Part shown: piece after piece, positions 24,808 to 33,958 of the stretch | Layout of the letters: each line of letters begins with the position of its first letter | Numbering within the stretch: position 1 is the stretch's first letter | From: JBHJGS01 sp050331575 | GTDB lineage: Bacteria; Pseudomonadota; Alphaproteobacteria; Sphingomonadales; Rhodothalassiaceae | Assembly (NCBI GenBank): GCA_050331575.1 | Contig: JBHJGS010000003.1 | Coordinates: 1-64,000, forward strand | DNA length: 64,000 nt | Direction of reading: 5' to 3' | The notes under the pieces: model-generated | What the model was told of the DNA's origin: nothing | The model's input: the letters and a program-made list of their open reading frames with translations, nothing else | Databases searched by the model: none | Program-made: the position numbers and the translations under genes

Positions 24808-27800
24808 CCGGCGCCGGCGCTTCGCGGTCGAGATCCGCCAATGTGCCTTTGCTATTCTCGAACAGACGGCGGATGATGCCCGGTGCCAGCGCGGTGAGCG
24901 GGTTCACCTCTACCGCCGGGTCGTCCAAATCGCCGGCGATGCGGTAGGTCAGCGCGAACAAGCCCTCACCCCGGCCGCCGGCCAGGATGTCGCCAATGAT
25001 CGGGATATTGTTGATCAGCGCGTTGAGCCGATACACAGGCACGATGATGCCGTTGACGTTGATGCGGCTGAGATCCTGAGCGATTTGCCCTTCCAGCGTG
25101 ACGCCGAGACGCGGGCCATTGGCGCGGGCCTGTTCGATGTCGATCAGCCCGTCATGCAGGCGGAACGGCAGATCCAGGATACCGACGCGCAAGCCGTCCT
25201 CGTCGACCACCTCATCAAGGCCTTCCGCCGCGCCCGCCTCGATGACCGAATCCAAGGTGCGCGACGGCACCAGAACAAAATCCTCCGCTCGGATGCGGCC
25301 CGCGCCAAGCAGTTGCGGCTGGTCAGGGCCGGATATGTCCGCCTCGGCGACCAGGTCGCCGCCCATGGCATTGGCCAGCACGCCCAACCCGCGCAGAACC
25401 GTGCCGGCATCTTCGGTGCGCAGTTCCAAGCGCCGGCCCGTGGCGCCGCTGACCAGCCGGCCCTGGAAACGGCCGTCCGGGCCGATCTCGGCGTCCAACT
25501 CCGCGCGGCGCCATCCGGCACTGTCCCGCTCTGCTGCGGCGTAAAGCCAGCGCACCGGCACGCCGTTGCGCAGCATGGCCCGGTCCGCGGTAACGGTCAC
25601 CTGCAACGGCGGCGGCGCGGTTTCCGTCTCAGATGCCTGATCCGGGGGTGGCGCCGGGGCATCGTTTTGGCTCGTCAGCTGGGTGATCAGCGGGCCCAGA
25701 TTGATCGCCTCGGCCTCCAACAGCGCCTCGATCCGCCCGGCCCGGTCAACCCGCACCAGGCCCTCGAAGGCCTGACCGGGAGCGGAAACCTCCGTCAGAA
25801 CCAGCTCTTTCAGCCGCCCCTGAGCATCCAGTGCCAAGGCTGCCCTGGCCAGCAAATCCTTAGCCTCAAGTCGCGCCGGGCCGATGCGCGTGCCGTTCGG
25901 CCCGGCTTGGGCTTCGCCGCTGAGGCGTGCAGGCGTGCCGGCGGCCTTGCGCCAGTCCAGCAGGTCCAGCGTCAGCGCAGCACCGGTCAGATCTGCCTCT
26001 GCCGTCACATTCCAGGTCCGCCCGTCCGGCGCCGGCAGCAGTTCAAGCTGCACGGCGGCAACACCCTCGGCATAGTCGCTCATATCGATGCCGAAGCGGG
26101 TCAGGTCGCTGACCGCCACATCCGCAGCGAGTGCGTAGCGTGCCGCGCCATCAGCAAAGCGTTCCTGCCAGGTCAGCTGCGTCGGCAGCCCCGCAACCGT
26201 CCCGGTTCCGGCAACATCCAGCGCCTCGTCGGTGACGGTCACGCTCAGGTCCGCCTCGGTCAGCTCGATATCGGGCCGCACTGGCAAGGAGGCCTGGGCC
26301 ACCTGCCCGGAGACCTGCACCTCCACCGCGTCTAAAGCGAGATCCTGGATTAAGGGAAAGGCCAGGCTGACCTTGGTTTGCGCACGCCCGGTGCTGGCTG
26401 CCGGATCCAGCCCGTAGCGGCTTAAAAACCCTAATGGCGGATGATCTGCGAGGCTGAGCGTATCGCGCAGCGAGCCGGTCAAGGATATGGCGATCGCGGC
26501 GACTTGCGGGTCGACAGCGAGATCCAGATCCACGGTCGCAGCGGTGAAGCGCAGGCCGGCGACCTGCCCCTCTTGCACCGCCAGCGCCAGGGCCTCCGCG
26601 GTCAATTGGCCGCTGCCGGTCAAGTCCCACGCCGGCGGCATCCCCTCGATATACCGCGTGGTCAGCCGTTCAAAACCGAAATCCAAAACGAAATCGTCGA
26701 TAGAGCCAGGAAACCGGGCGACACCATTGCGCACGAAGCCTGCCTCGATATTGGCGGCGACCCACCGGCGCCCACCGGGCGCGGCCTCCGGCGGCCAATA
26801 GCGGACCAGGTCAGCGATACTCAAGCGGTCGAACAGCACCGTCAGCATCGGGCGAGGCGCCGTCAAAATGTCGGCAATCCGGCCGCTCACGCTCAGGTGG
26901 GTTGACGGCAGATCCACCTCCGCGGTGGCGATCTCCAACGCGCCATGCTCAAGCTGTGCGTCCAGCCGCACGGCCTGGATCGGCTGCGCCTCTGCGTAAA
27001 GCCCGACCGGGTTGACCCGCCCGGCCGCCGCGGTGAGTTCCAAGCGGCCGGCCTTGGGCCGGAACTGGGGGTCCAACTCAGCCCGCACATCCAGGCTGAG
27101 CGGCAAGTCAAGATCGGCTAGGGTCCAGCCGGTGGGCGCATAGGCGGCCGGGCGCCAGTCGTCCAGCGCCAGCACCAGGCGGTGACCGTGATCAGCAGCG
27201 TCGCGCCGCCATTGCAGGCTGACCGGGCTGGCAGCCGTGGCCCCGGGGCTCCGCAACTGCCCGGTCAGATCGATTTGAAGCGAGCGCCGCCCGCGCCTGA
27301 GATCGCCGTCCATCTGCGCCAGCGTCCAGATCTGGCCGCTGGCCCGCTCACGCAGCTGCAACTCTCCGGCCCGGATGCTGATGGTCTTCAGCAACGGCGC
27401 CCGCGCCAACACCGCATCGATGCGTTCCCCTCCGGACATGCCGCCCGCGACCGATAGTTCCGGACCGCCACCGTCAAGGCTCCAATCCAGTGTCAAGCGA
27501 GGCCCGGTGAAGAGGATTTGGGTCACGGCCACATCGCCCAAGACTAAACGGCCAAGATCCAGGCGCACGCCCAGCTGCCGCAATGCCAGATTGAGATCCG
27601 CAGCTGCGTCGGTGAGTTGGACATTCTCGGCCCGGAAAGCCACCTGGTCGCCCTCATAGACCAGCGCAAGCCGCTTAAGGCGGATCTGGGTGCCCGGCAA
27701 GGCCTCCTCCAGGGCGTCCTGGATATAAGGCCGGGCCGCAGAGATCGACAGCGGGCCCGCCAAGAGGCGCAGATACAGGCCAAGCAACAGCACCAGCACC

Positions 27801-27859
27801 GCCAGCGAGAGCCCCAAAACACCACGGGCGAACAGCAATCTCACGGGTCGGCGTCTCAA
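24797..27859 (-). CDS. AsmA/YhdP-like envelope protein with an N-terminal membrane anchor
   Basis: The 1020-residue protein starts with one membrane helix (LGLSLAVLVLLLGLYLRLLA). A long, repetitive beta-rich region with many short LxLxxAxLx strands follows, typical of the AsmA/TamB/YhdP group thought to form periplasmic grooves that move phospholipids between membranes. The C-terminal part (GLFALTYRIAGDLDDPAVEV and NPLTALAPGI) is characteristic of the AsmA-like C-terminal domain. A TTG at 27859 is taken as start because GAGGAAAG lies suitably upstream; a GTG five codons later is possible. It diverges from glnE. The precise lipid role is inferred from the family. Confidence 0.8.
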   Translation of the reverse strand: MRRRPVRLLFARGVLGLSLAVLVLLLGLYLRLLAGPLSISAARPYIQDALEEALPGTQIRLKRLALVYEGDQVAFRAENVQLTDAAADLNLALRQLGVRLDLGRLVLGDVAVTQILFTGPRLTLDWSLDGGGPELSVAGGMSGGERIDAVLARAPLLKTISIRAGELQLRERASGQIWTLAQMDGDLRRGRRSLQIDLTGQLRSPGATAASPVSLQWRRDAADHGHRLVLALDDWRPAAYAPTGWTLADLDLPLSLDVRAELDPQFRPKAGRLELTAAAGRVNPVGLYAEAQPIQAVRLDAQLEHGALEIATAEVDLPSTHLSVSGRIADILTAPRPMLTVLFDRLSIADLVRYWPPEAAPGGRRWVAANIEAGFVRNGVARFPGSIDDFVLDFGFERLTTRYIEGMPPAWDLTGSGQLTAEALALAVQEGQVAGLRFTAATVDLDLAVDPQVAAIAISLTGSLRDTLSLADHPPLGFLSRYGLDPAASTGRAQTKVSLAFPLIQDLALDAVEVQVSGQVAQASLPVRPDIELTEADLSVTVTDEALDVAGTGTVAGLPTQLTWQERFADGAARYALAADVAVSDLTRFGIDMSDYAEGVAAVQLELLPAPDGRTWNVTAEADLTGAALTLDLLDWRKAAGTPARLSGEAQAGPNGTRIGPARLEAKDLLARAALALDAQGRLKELVLTEVSAPGQAFEGLVRVDRAGRIEALLEAEAINLGPLITQLTSQNDAPAPPPDQASETETAPPPLQVTVTADRAMLRNGVPVRWLYAAAERDSAGWRRAELDAEIGPDGRFQGRLVSGATGRRLELRTEDAGTVLRGLGVLANAMGGDLVAEADISGPDQPQLLGAGRIRAEDFVLVPSRTLDSVIEAGAAEGLDEVVDEDGLRVGILDLPFRLHDGLIDIEQARANGPRLGVTLEGQIAQDLSRINVNGIIVPVYRLNALINNIPIIGDILAGGRGEGLFALTYRIAGDLDDPAVEVNPLTALAPGIIRRLFENSKGTLADLDREAPAPVNQ

Positions 27860-27960
27860 ACCGGTCGCTCTTTCCTCGGATGGCAGGGCCGGACCGTTTG
27901 CCTATGGGTCCCGCCTGCTTATACTTGACAGTGTCCGCCGGAGAAAAAAGCCCGAAACCG

Positions 27961-30786
27961 ATGGCCTCTCCCTTCTCTCAGCCCGATGCCACGGCAGACC
28001 TCGCCGTCCTGCTGACCGATGCGGGCGTACAAGGCAAGAGCCATGACGTGTTTTTGTTCCTGGCCGAGCACAGCCCGTTTCTGCGCCGCCTGATCCAACG
28101 GCAGATGGATCTGGCGCAGCGGCTGGCAGCCGAGCCGCCGGACCGCCTGTTTGCAGACGTCTTGCGGCAACTGCCACCGGCAGACAGCGATCAGGCCAAG
28201 TTGATGCGCGGCTTGCGCCAGGCGCGTGCCGCGGTGGCTCTGATCATCGGGTATGCCGATGTCGCAGGGCTGTGGGATGTGCGCGCGGTCACCACCGCCT
28301 TGTCCGACTTTGCCGATGCAGCGCTGACCCGCAGTTTGGACCATCTGCTGGCCCAAGCGGTCAGCAAGCGCTGGCTGGCCCAAGGCACAACAGCTGCGGG
28401 ATGCGGCTTTTTCATCCTGGGCATGGGGAAGCTGGGCGCCAGCGAACTAAACTATTCCAGTGATATCGATCTGGTCTTGTTCTACGAGCCGGAACGGGTA
28501 CCGACCCTGGACGACCATAATCCTCGGGACATCTATGTCCGCCTGGCTCGGGATCTGGTGCGCATCCTGGAGCAGCGCACCGCAGACGGTTATGTGTTCC
28601 GGGTCGATCTGCGCCTGCGGCCGGATCCCGGATCAACGCCCCCGGCGATGTCGGTCTGGGCGGCGGAGCACTATTACCAATCCGTGGCGCTGACCTGGGA
28701 GCGCGCGGCGATGATCAAGGCCCGGCCGATCGCCGGCGATGGGCTCGCCGCCGATGGCTTTCTGACCCGCATGGCCGCCTTCATCTGGCGCAGCAGCGTG
28801 GATTTCACGGCTCTTGAAGACATCCATGCCATGCGCGACCAGATCCACCGTCATCATAATCAGCGCGAGATTTGCGTGGAGGGCTTCAATGTTAAGCTGG
28901 GCCCTGGCGGCATTCGCGAGATTGAGTTCTTCGCGCAAATCCACCAGCTGCTTCTGGGCGGGCGGGCGCCCAGCTTGCGCGTGCGCGGCACGCTGGCGGC
29001 ACTGGACCGGCTGGTCTCCGACCACCGCATCACCGCCGCGATCCGCAATGATCTCGTCGCCGCCTACACGTTTCTGCGCATGGTCGAACATCGGCTGCAG
29101 ATGATCGAGGATGAGCAGACCCAAACGATCCCGGAAAAGACCGAGCCGCTGACCCGCCTGGTGGGCTTCTGCGGCTTTTCTGACATTGCCGCCTTTCGCG
29201 CGACATTGATGGGTCATCTGGTGCGCGTGCAGGCGCATTATGCCCAATTGCTCCCCGAAGAACCATCGCAGACCAGCGAGGGCCCGGCGCTGGCTGAGGT
29301 GTTCGCAGACCCGGGCACCGCCGCAGGCGTGTTGGATGCCTGGCGCCGGGGCCGCTATCCCGCCCTGAAAAGCCCGCGCACACGCAAAAATCTGGAACAT
29401 GTACTGCCGGAATTGCTGGCGCGCCTGAAGGCCGCGGCCGATCCCGATCGCGCCCTGGTCCGCTTCGATACGTTTCTGCAGAAGCTGCCCGCCGGCGCGC
29501 AATTATTCAGCCTGTTCCGGGCTCGGCCGAAACTGATGGCGCTGATCGTCCGCATCATGGGCACAGCGCCGGCGCTGGCGGACCATCTGGCGCGACACCC
29601 GCATCTCATGGAAATGGTTCTGGAACCGGACTTCTTCGACCCCCTGCCCGACCAACCGGACCTGTTGAACGATCTCTCCCAAACGCTGGCATTTGCCCGA
29701 AGCTATGAGGATGTGCTCAACACCAGCCGGCGGTGGCTGAACGACAAGCGCTTTCAAACCGGCGTGCACATTCTGGAGGCCATGGCCACGCCGGAAGAAG
29801 CCGCCGATACCCTGACCCGCCTGGCCGACTGCCTTTTGCAGGCGTTGTTCGACGCGGTCCACATCGACTATGCAAAGCGCTACGGCCGGTTTCCCGGTGC
29901 CGCCCTGTTGGGTTTGGCCATGGGCAAATATGGCGGCCGCGAACTGACCTTCACCTCGGATCTGGATCTGATCTTCGTCTATTTGAACAGCGGTGTCGCG
30001 GAGCAATCCGACGGCCCCCGCCAGGTCGGAGACTCGCGCTATTTCAGCGGCTTGGCACGGGGCTTCCTGACCGCTGTCACCGCCTTGACCCATGAGGGGC
30101 GGCTTTATGAGGTGGATACCCGGCTGCGCCCCTCCGGCCGGCAGGGACCGCTCGCTGTGCGATTGAGCACCTTGCAGGACTATTACGAACGGGAAGCCTG
30201 GCTGTGGGAGCATCTGGCGCTTGTCCGCGCCCGCCCGGTGCTCGGTCCGCCGGATGGCCAGGCCCTGCTGCGCCAATCGATCGAGGCGGTGTTGCGGCGA
30301 CCGCGGCCAGAGGCCCAAACCCGGGCGGCGGTTGCGGCAATGCGCGAAAAACTGTTCGACCGCTTCGGCTCAGAACGGGTCTGGGCTCTCAAGCACGGCC
30401 GCGGCGGGCTGCTGGAGATCGAATTCCTCGCCCAGACACTGGTCTTGCTGCACGCCCATGGCCATGAAGACGTGATCGGCCCTGGCATCGCGGATATTCT
30501 CAGCGCGGCGGCCCGCCACGGCCTAATCGCGCCGGCCGACGCCGCGACGCTGAGTGAGGCCTATCGCTTGCAGTTGAACTTGCAGGGCGTGCTGCGGCTG
30601 TGCGTCGCCGATACCGTGGATCCGCAGTGCTTTTCTGAGGAATTGCGCCGCGTTCTGGTGCGGTCTATTCAGGCGCGGGACTTCAATGACGTGGAGGACC
30701 GGTTGCGCCAAGCGCAGGCGTCGGTGCGCCGACTCTATGCCCAGCACATGCAGCCGGATGATCACAAGGGAGCAGAGAATGGCTGA
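27961..30786 (+). CDS. glnE: Bifunctional glutamine synthetase adenylyltransferase / adenylyl-removing enzyme
   Basis: GlnE adenylylates glutamine synthetase when nitrogen is plentiful and removes the AMP under limitation, signalled by PII. The 941-residue protein has two nucleotidyltransferase domains. The N-terminal one carries GMGKLGASELNYSSDIDL near 155-172 and the C-terminal one carries AMGKYGGRELTFTSDLDL near 650-667, with a helical linker between. Upstream in-frame sequence exists from 27880, but GGAGAAAAAAG precedes the ATG at 27961 and MASPFSQPD is a plausible start. Its stop overlaps the bcp start by 8 bases, indicating translational coupling. Confidence 0.95.
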   Translation: MASPFSQPDATADLAVLLTDAGVQGKSHDVFLFLAEHSPFLRRLIQRQMDLAQRLAAEPPDRLFADVLRQLPPADSDQAKLMRGLRQARAAVALIIGYADVAGLWDVRAVTTALSDFADAALTRSLDHLLAQAVSKRWLAQGTTAAGCGFFILGMGKLGASELNYSSDIDLVLFYEPERVPTLDDHNPRDIYVRLARDLVRILEQRTADGYVFRVDLRLRPDPGSTPPAMSVWAAEHYYQSVALTWERAAMIKARPIAGDGLAADGFLTRMAAFIWRSSVDFTALEDIHAMRDQIHRHHNQREICVEGFNVKLGPGGIREIEFFAQIHQLLLGGRAPSLRVRGTLAALDRLVSDHRITAAIRNDLVAAYTFLRMVEHRLQMIEDEQTQTIPEKTEPLTRLVGFCGFSDIAAFRATLMGHLVRVQAHYAQLLPEEPSQTSEGPALAEVFADPGTAAGVLDAWRRGRYPALKSPRTRKNLEHVLPELLARLKAAADPDRALVRFDTFLQKLPAGAQLFSLFRARPKLMALIVRIMGTAPALADHLARHPHLMEMVLEPDFFDPLPDQPDLLNDLSQTLAFARSYEDVLNTSRRWLNDKRFQTGVHILEAMATPEEAADTLTRLADCLLQALFDAVHIDYAKRYGRFPGAALLGLAMGKYGGRELTFTSDLDLIFVYLNSGVAEQSDGPRQVGDSRYFSGLARGFLTAVTALTHEGRLYEVDTRLRPSGRQGPLAVRLSTLQDYYEREAWLWEHLALVRARPVLGPPDGQALLRQSIEAVLRRPRPEAQTRAAVAAMREKLFDRFGSERVWALKHGRGGLLEIEFLAQTLVLLHAHGHEDVIGPGIADILSAAARHGLIAPADAATLSEAYRLQLNLQGVLRLCVADTVDPQCFSEELRRVLVRSIQARDFNDVEDRLRQAQASVRRLYAQHMQPDDHKGAENG

Positions 30787-31243
30787 AAAGGGCCAACCAG
30801 CACCGGACTTCACGGTGCAGACCGATGCCGGCGAAACCGTCTCTTTGAAAGACTATGCCGGCCGCAAACTGGTGCTGTATTTCTACCCGCGCGATGATAC
30901 GCCGGGCTGCACCAAGGAGGCCATCGCCTTCACCGAAGCCAAGCAGGCCTTTGCCCAGCACGACACCGAGATCCTCGGCATCTCGCGCGACACCGTGGCC
31001 AAGCACGGCAAGTTCCGCGACAAGCATGCGCTGACCATTCCGCTCGGCAGTGATGAAGAGGGGCGCGTCTGCGAGGCCTATGGCGTTTGGGTAGAAAAGA
31101 AAATGTATGGCAAGACCAGCATGGGTATCGAACGATCAACCTTCTTGATTGACCGCAGCGGCACCATCGCGGCGGCCTGGCGCAAGGTGAAGGTTGCCGG
31201 GCACGCCGAAGAGGTGCTGAAGGCGGCCATGGATTTGGACTGA
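30779..31243 (+). CDS. bcp: Thiol peroxidase Bcp/PrxQ-type peroxiredoxin
   Basis: This enzyme reduces hydrogen peroxide and alkyl hydroperoxides. The 154-residue thioredoxin-fold protein has the peroxidatic Cys44 in FYPRDDTPGCTKEA. The usual PrxQ resolving Cys five residues later is replaced by Ile49. Another cysteine, Cys98 (GRVCEAYGV), occupies a position also seen in family members and may resolve the sulfenate; otherwise the enzyme would act as a 1-Cys type. The start overlaps the end of glnE by 8 bases and the DUF455 gene follows after 3 bases, so the three genes look like one operon. Confidence 0.94.
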   Translation: MAEKGQPAPDFTVQTDAGETVSLKDYAGRKLVLYFYPRDDTPGCTKEAIAFTEAKQAFAQHDTEILGISRDTVAKHGKFRDKHALTIPLGSDEEGRVCEAYGVWVEKKMYGKTSMGIERSTFLIDRSGTIAAAWRKVKVAGHAEEVLKAAMDLD

Positions 31244-31246
31244 CCC

Positions 31247-32047
31247 GTGCCCAGCATCGCAGAGGCCGCCTGCGATGTGCTGCGCACGGCCGATCCGGCC
31301 GCCAAGGCGGCGGCCAGCCGGGCAATGGCGGCGCTGTGGCGCACGGGCGGCCTGACCGCGTCTTTTGACTGTGCGCCACCGGACCGGCCCGCCCGGCCGG
31401 ATCGTCCCTGCCTTTTGCCGCCCCACAAAATGCCGAAGCGGCGGAAGGCCGGCAGCGTCGCAACCCGGGCTGCGCTGTTGCACGCGATCGCCCATATTGA
31501 ATTCAATGCCATCGACTTGGCTTGGGACATAATCGTCCGCTTCGGCCACGCCTTCCCGGTCGGCTTCATCGAGGATTGGGTACGCGTTGCCGACGATGAG
31601 GCGCGCCATTTCCGGATGCTGTGCGGGCGTCTCCAGCAATTGGGCAGCCATTATGGTGCCTTGCCCGCGCATGACGGGCTGTGGCAGGCGGCCGAGGCCA
31701 CCAAGGGCGATGCCCTGGCGCGGCTTGTGGTGGTCCCGATGGTGCTGGAAGCGCGCGGGCTGGACGTGACTCCGGGAATGATCGCGCGCTTCGAGGCTGC
31801 CGGTGATGCCGATAGTGCCGCTGCGCTGCGGATTATCCTGGCCGACGAAGTCAGCCATGTTGCAGCCGGACGGCGCTGGTTCGCCTACATCTGTGATCAG
31901 AATTGCCTTGATATGCAGGCGTGTTTCCATAAAACGGTTACGGCCTTTTATGACGGTCAGGTGAAAGGGCCCTTCAATACGGAAGCCCGCAGGCGCGCCG
32001 GCATGCTGCAGGACTGGTATGAACCGCTCTGGCAGCAAGGCGCTTAA
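31247..32047 (+). CDS. DUF455 ferritin-like protein
   Basis: The 266-residue protein is predicted mostly alpha-helical. It carries spaced Glu/His residues typical of ferritin-like di-iron proteins: HIEFNAIDLAWD near 82-93, DDEARHFRML near 115-124, VLEARGLDVTP near 166-176 and LADEVSHVAAG near 198-208. This is the DUF455 family; substrate and function are not established. It uses a GTG start only 3 bases after the bcp stop, so translation is probably coupled to glnE-bcp. The link with a peroxidase suggests, but does not prove, a redox or iron-related role. Confidence 0.85.
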   Translation: MPSIAEAACDVLRTADPAAKAAASRAMAALWRTGGLTASFDCAPPDRPARPDRPCLLPPHKMPKRRKAGSVATRAALLHAIAHIEFNAIDLAWDIIVRFGHAFPVGFIEDWVRVADDEARHFRMLCGRLQQLGSHYGALPAHDGLWQAAEATKGDALARLVVVPMVLEARGLDVTPGMIARFEAAGDADSAAALRIILADEVSHVAAGRRWFAYICDQNCLDMQACFHKTVTAFYDGQVKGPFNTEARRRAGMLQDWYEPLWQQGA

Positions 32048-32141
32048 GGGGAGGGGGAATAAAAATGTATACCACACTATCGCCGGGCCATCCGCCGCCG
32101 CGCGCGGCCACCACGCGAACCGGTCAAATCCCCGTGTTCCA

Positions 32142-32157
32142 TTAAGCGAATTCTAAC
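32142..32157 (+). promoter_or_regulatory. CtrA-like box upstream of the LytM peptidase gene
   Basis: TTAA-N7-CTAAC differs by one base from the CtrA consensus TTAA-N7-TTAAC of Alphaproteobacteria. It lies 51 bases before the ATG of a peptidoglycan peptidase paired with a bactofilin, a plausible cell-cycle target. A chance match is possible. Confidence 0.35.
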
Positions 32158-32207
32158 AGGCCTGGCCGATTGTCTTGCCTAGGCTCCTTACGGCTCGGAA
32201 TGAAATC

Positions 32208-33461
32208 ATGAAAGACGCGTTCTCCGCAGACGCGAAGAATTTCAAGGACCGCCTTGTGGCCTTGTTTCCCGAACGGCAACTCTTGTTGCGCGCCAACGGG
32301 CAGGTCCGGTTTGTTCGACTATCCCCGCGCATGCAGGTCGCTGCGGTGGCAGTGCTGGCCGGATTCCTCGCTTGGAATGCGTATAGTTCGTTGGCGATGC
32401 TCAGCGTCAACGCAAAGATTTCCAAGAAAAATACCGAAATTGAAGCCATGCAGCAGACCTTCGATCTGCTCAGCAATGATTATGAACGGTTGAACGTGAA
32501 CCTTGGCGAGCGGGCCGAGCGTCTTGAAAAACGCCAGCGCTATCTGGAGCAGCTCGCCGAGCAAGAACCGCTCACCGCGCAGGAGGCCGCTGAAACCGAC
32601 GCGCAGACCGAGGCGGCGGATCCCGGCCCGGATGAACAGGCCGCCGTCGACGCAAACGCGCCCGTGCGCTTCGCTCTGGTGCGAGATTTTCCCGACCCGC
32701 GCTCGCCTGACCTGTCCGCAGCCGACAGCCTGGAGGCGGAATTGACCGAGCGGCTGGACCATATCGACCGGCTGCAGCGCAGGGCCGCGGCGCACCTGGC
32801 CGGCCGGGCCGAGCAACAAAGCCGCTCGCTTGAAGCCGTCATCGCCAAAACCCGGCTGCCGCTGGATCGGCTGCTGGAATTGGCCGCGGCGGAGGACAGC
32901 ACAACGCCGGCGATGGGCGGGCCGTATTTCGAAGAGCAGGATCTTCACGGTGTGGTCGGACCGGAGCATCCGCTTCTCGACACCCGCCAGGCGCTGGATC
33001 GGCTGAGCCGCTTGGACGATATTCTGCAGACGCTTCCGAGCATCGAGCCGCCGGACGATTTTTATATTTCAAGCCATTACGGCATGCGCCGGGATCCCTA
33101 TACCAAGCGGCGGGCCTTCCACTCCGGCATCGACATGGCCGGCTGGCCCGGCACCAAAATCGCGGCGGCCGCGCCTGGCACCGTGGTGGAAGCCGGCTAT
33201 AGTGGCGCCTACGGCATTATGGTAGAGATTGACCACGGCAATGGCCTACGGACACGATATGGCCATATGCGCCGGTTAAAGGTGAAGGCTGGCGACCGTG
33301 TCGACCGCGGCCAGACCATCGGTGAGATGGGCAGTACCGGGCGCAGCACAAGCACCCATCTGCATTATGAAATCTGGTTCGACGGCAAGCCGGTCAATCC
33401 GCATCCTTTCGTAAAGGCAGCAAAAGATGTTCTCCAAACCCAAAGACGAAAAGACGGCTAA
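32208..33461 (+). CDS. M23 (LytM-type) peptidoglycan endopeptidase with membrane anchor and coiled coil
   Basis: The 417-residue protein has a short cytoplasmic start, one membrane helix near 45-65 (MQVAAVAVLAGFLAWNAYSS) and a periplasmic coiled coil near 75-125. A charged linker follows, then a C-terminal M23 domain. Zinc ligands are visible as HSGIDMAG (His and Asp) and HLHYE (second His), with YGHMR also present, so the peptidase looks catalytically intact. Such enzymes cut peptide cross-links in the cell wall. Its 3' end overlaps the bactofilin gene by 35 bases. Bactofilins commonly position a partner LytM peptidase to shape the cell, which fits this pair. Confidence 0.92.
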   Translation: MKDAFSADAKNFKDRLVALFPERQLLLRANGQVRFVRLSPRMQVAAVAVLAGFLAWNAYSSLAMLSVNAKISKKNTEIEAMQQTFDLLSNDYERLNVNLGERAERLEKRQRYLEQLAEQEPLTAQEAAETDAQTEAADPGPDEQAAVDANAPVRFALVRDFPDPRSPDLSAADSLEAELTERLDHIDRLQRRAAAHLAGRAEQQSRSLEAVIAKTRLPLDRLLELAAAEDSTTPAMGGPYFEEQDLHGVVGPEHPLLDTRQALDRLSRLDDILQTLPSIEPPDDFYISSHYGMRRDPYTKRRAFHSGIDMAGWPGTKIAAAAPGTVVEAGYSGAYGIMVEIDHGNGLRTRYGHMRRLKVKAGDRVDRGQTIGEMGSTGRSTSTHLHYEIWFDGKPVNPHPFVKAAKDVLQTQRRKDG

Positions 33462-33921
33462 TCCCATGGCAAACCAAACTCCCCGTTCAGACCGCCCGTT
33501 GCGTGCCAATGCCACCGGCACGCCGTCGATCATCGGCTCAGATGTCCGCATCGTCGGCAATGTCTCCACCCTTGGCGAACTGCAGGTCGACGGCGAAATC
33601 GAGGGCGATCTGCAGTGCGGCAGCCTGACGATGGGCGAGCAAGGGTCGGTGAACGGTTCGGTGGAGGCTGAAAGTGCCATCGTCAAGGGTCGCATTGATG
33701 GCCGCATCCGCGCCAAGAAGATCCGCCTGGAAAAGACGGCCTTGGTGAACGGCGATCTCTACCATGAGAGCCTGTCGGTGGAAGCCGGTGCGCGGCTAAG
33801 CGGACAGGTCGTCCATGCCAGCCAGGAAGACAAGGCGCAGCAGCATCCCAGCCGCCTGCCCGCGCCGGAGGCCAAGGCCCCCGAAGGCGACAACGCCAAG
33901 CCGGTCAAAGCGGTCGGCTAA
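33427..33921 (+). CDS. Bactofilin
   Basis: The 164-residue protein has the bactofilin core between about residues 33 and 125. It is a regular series of short beta strands forming a right-handed helix (IIGSDVRIVGNVSTLGELQV, then GEIEGDLQCGSLTMGEQG). Disordered, charged tails flank the core. Bactofilins polymerise without nucleotides into membrane-associated filaments and scaffold cell-wall enzymes. The gene begins inside the 3' end of the LytM gene in another frame, which indicates coupled expression. It converges on the M48 protease gene. Confidence 0.93.
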   Translation: MFSKPKDEKTANPMANQTPRSDRPLRANATGTPSIIGSDVRIVGNVSTLGELQVDGEIEGDLQCGSLTMGEQGSVNGSVEAESAIVKGRIDGRIRAKKIRLEKTALVNGDLYHESLSVEAGARLSGQVVHASQEDKAQQHPSRLPAPEAKAPEGDNAKPVKAVG

Positions 33922-33958
33922 GCCGCACCCAGGGACCGCCCGTCCACCGACGGCGTGC

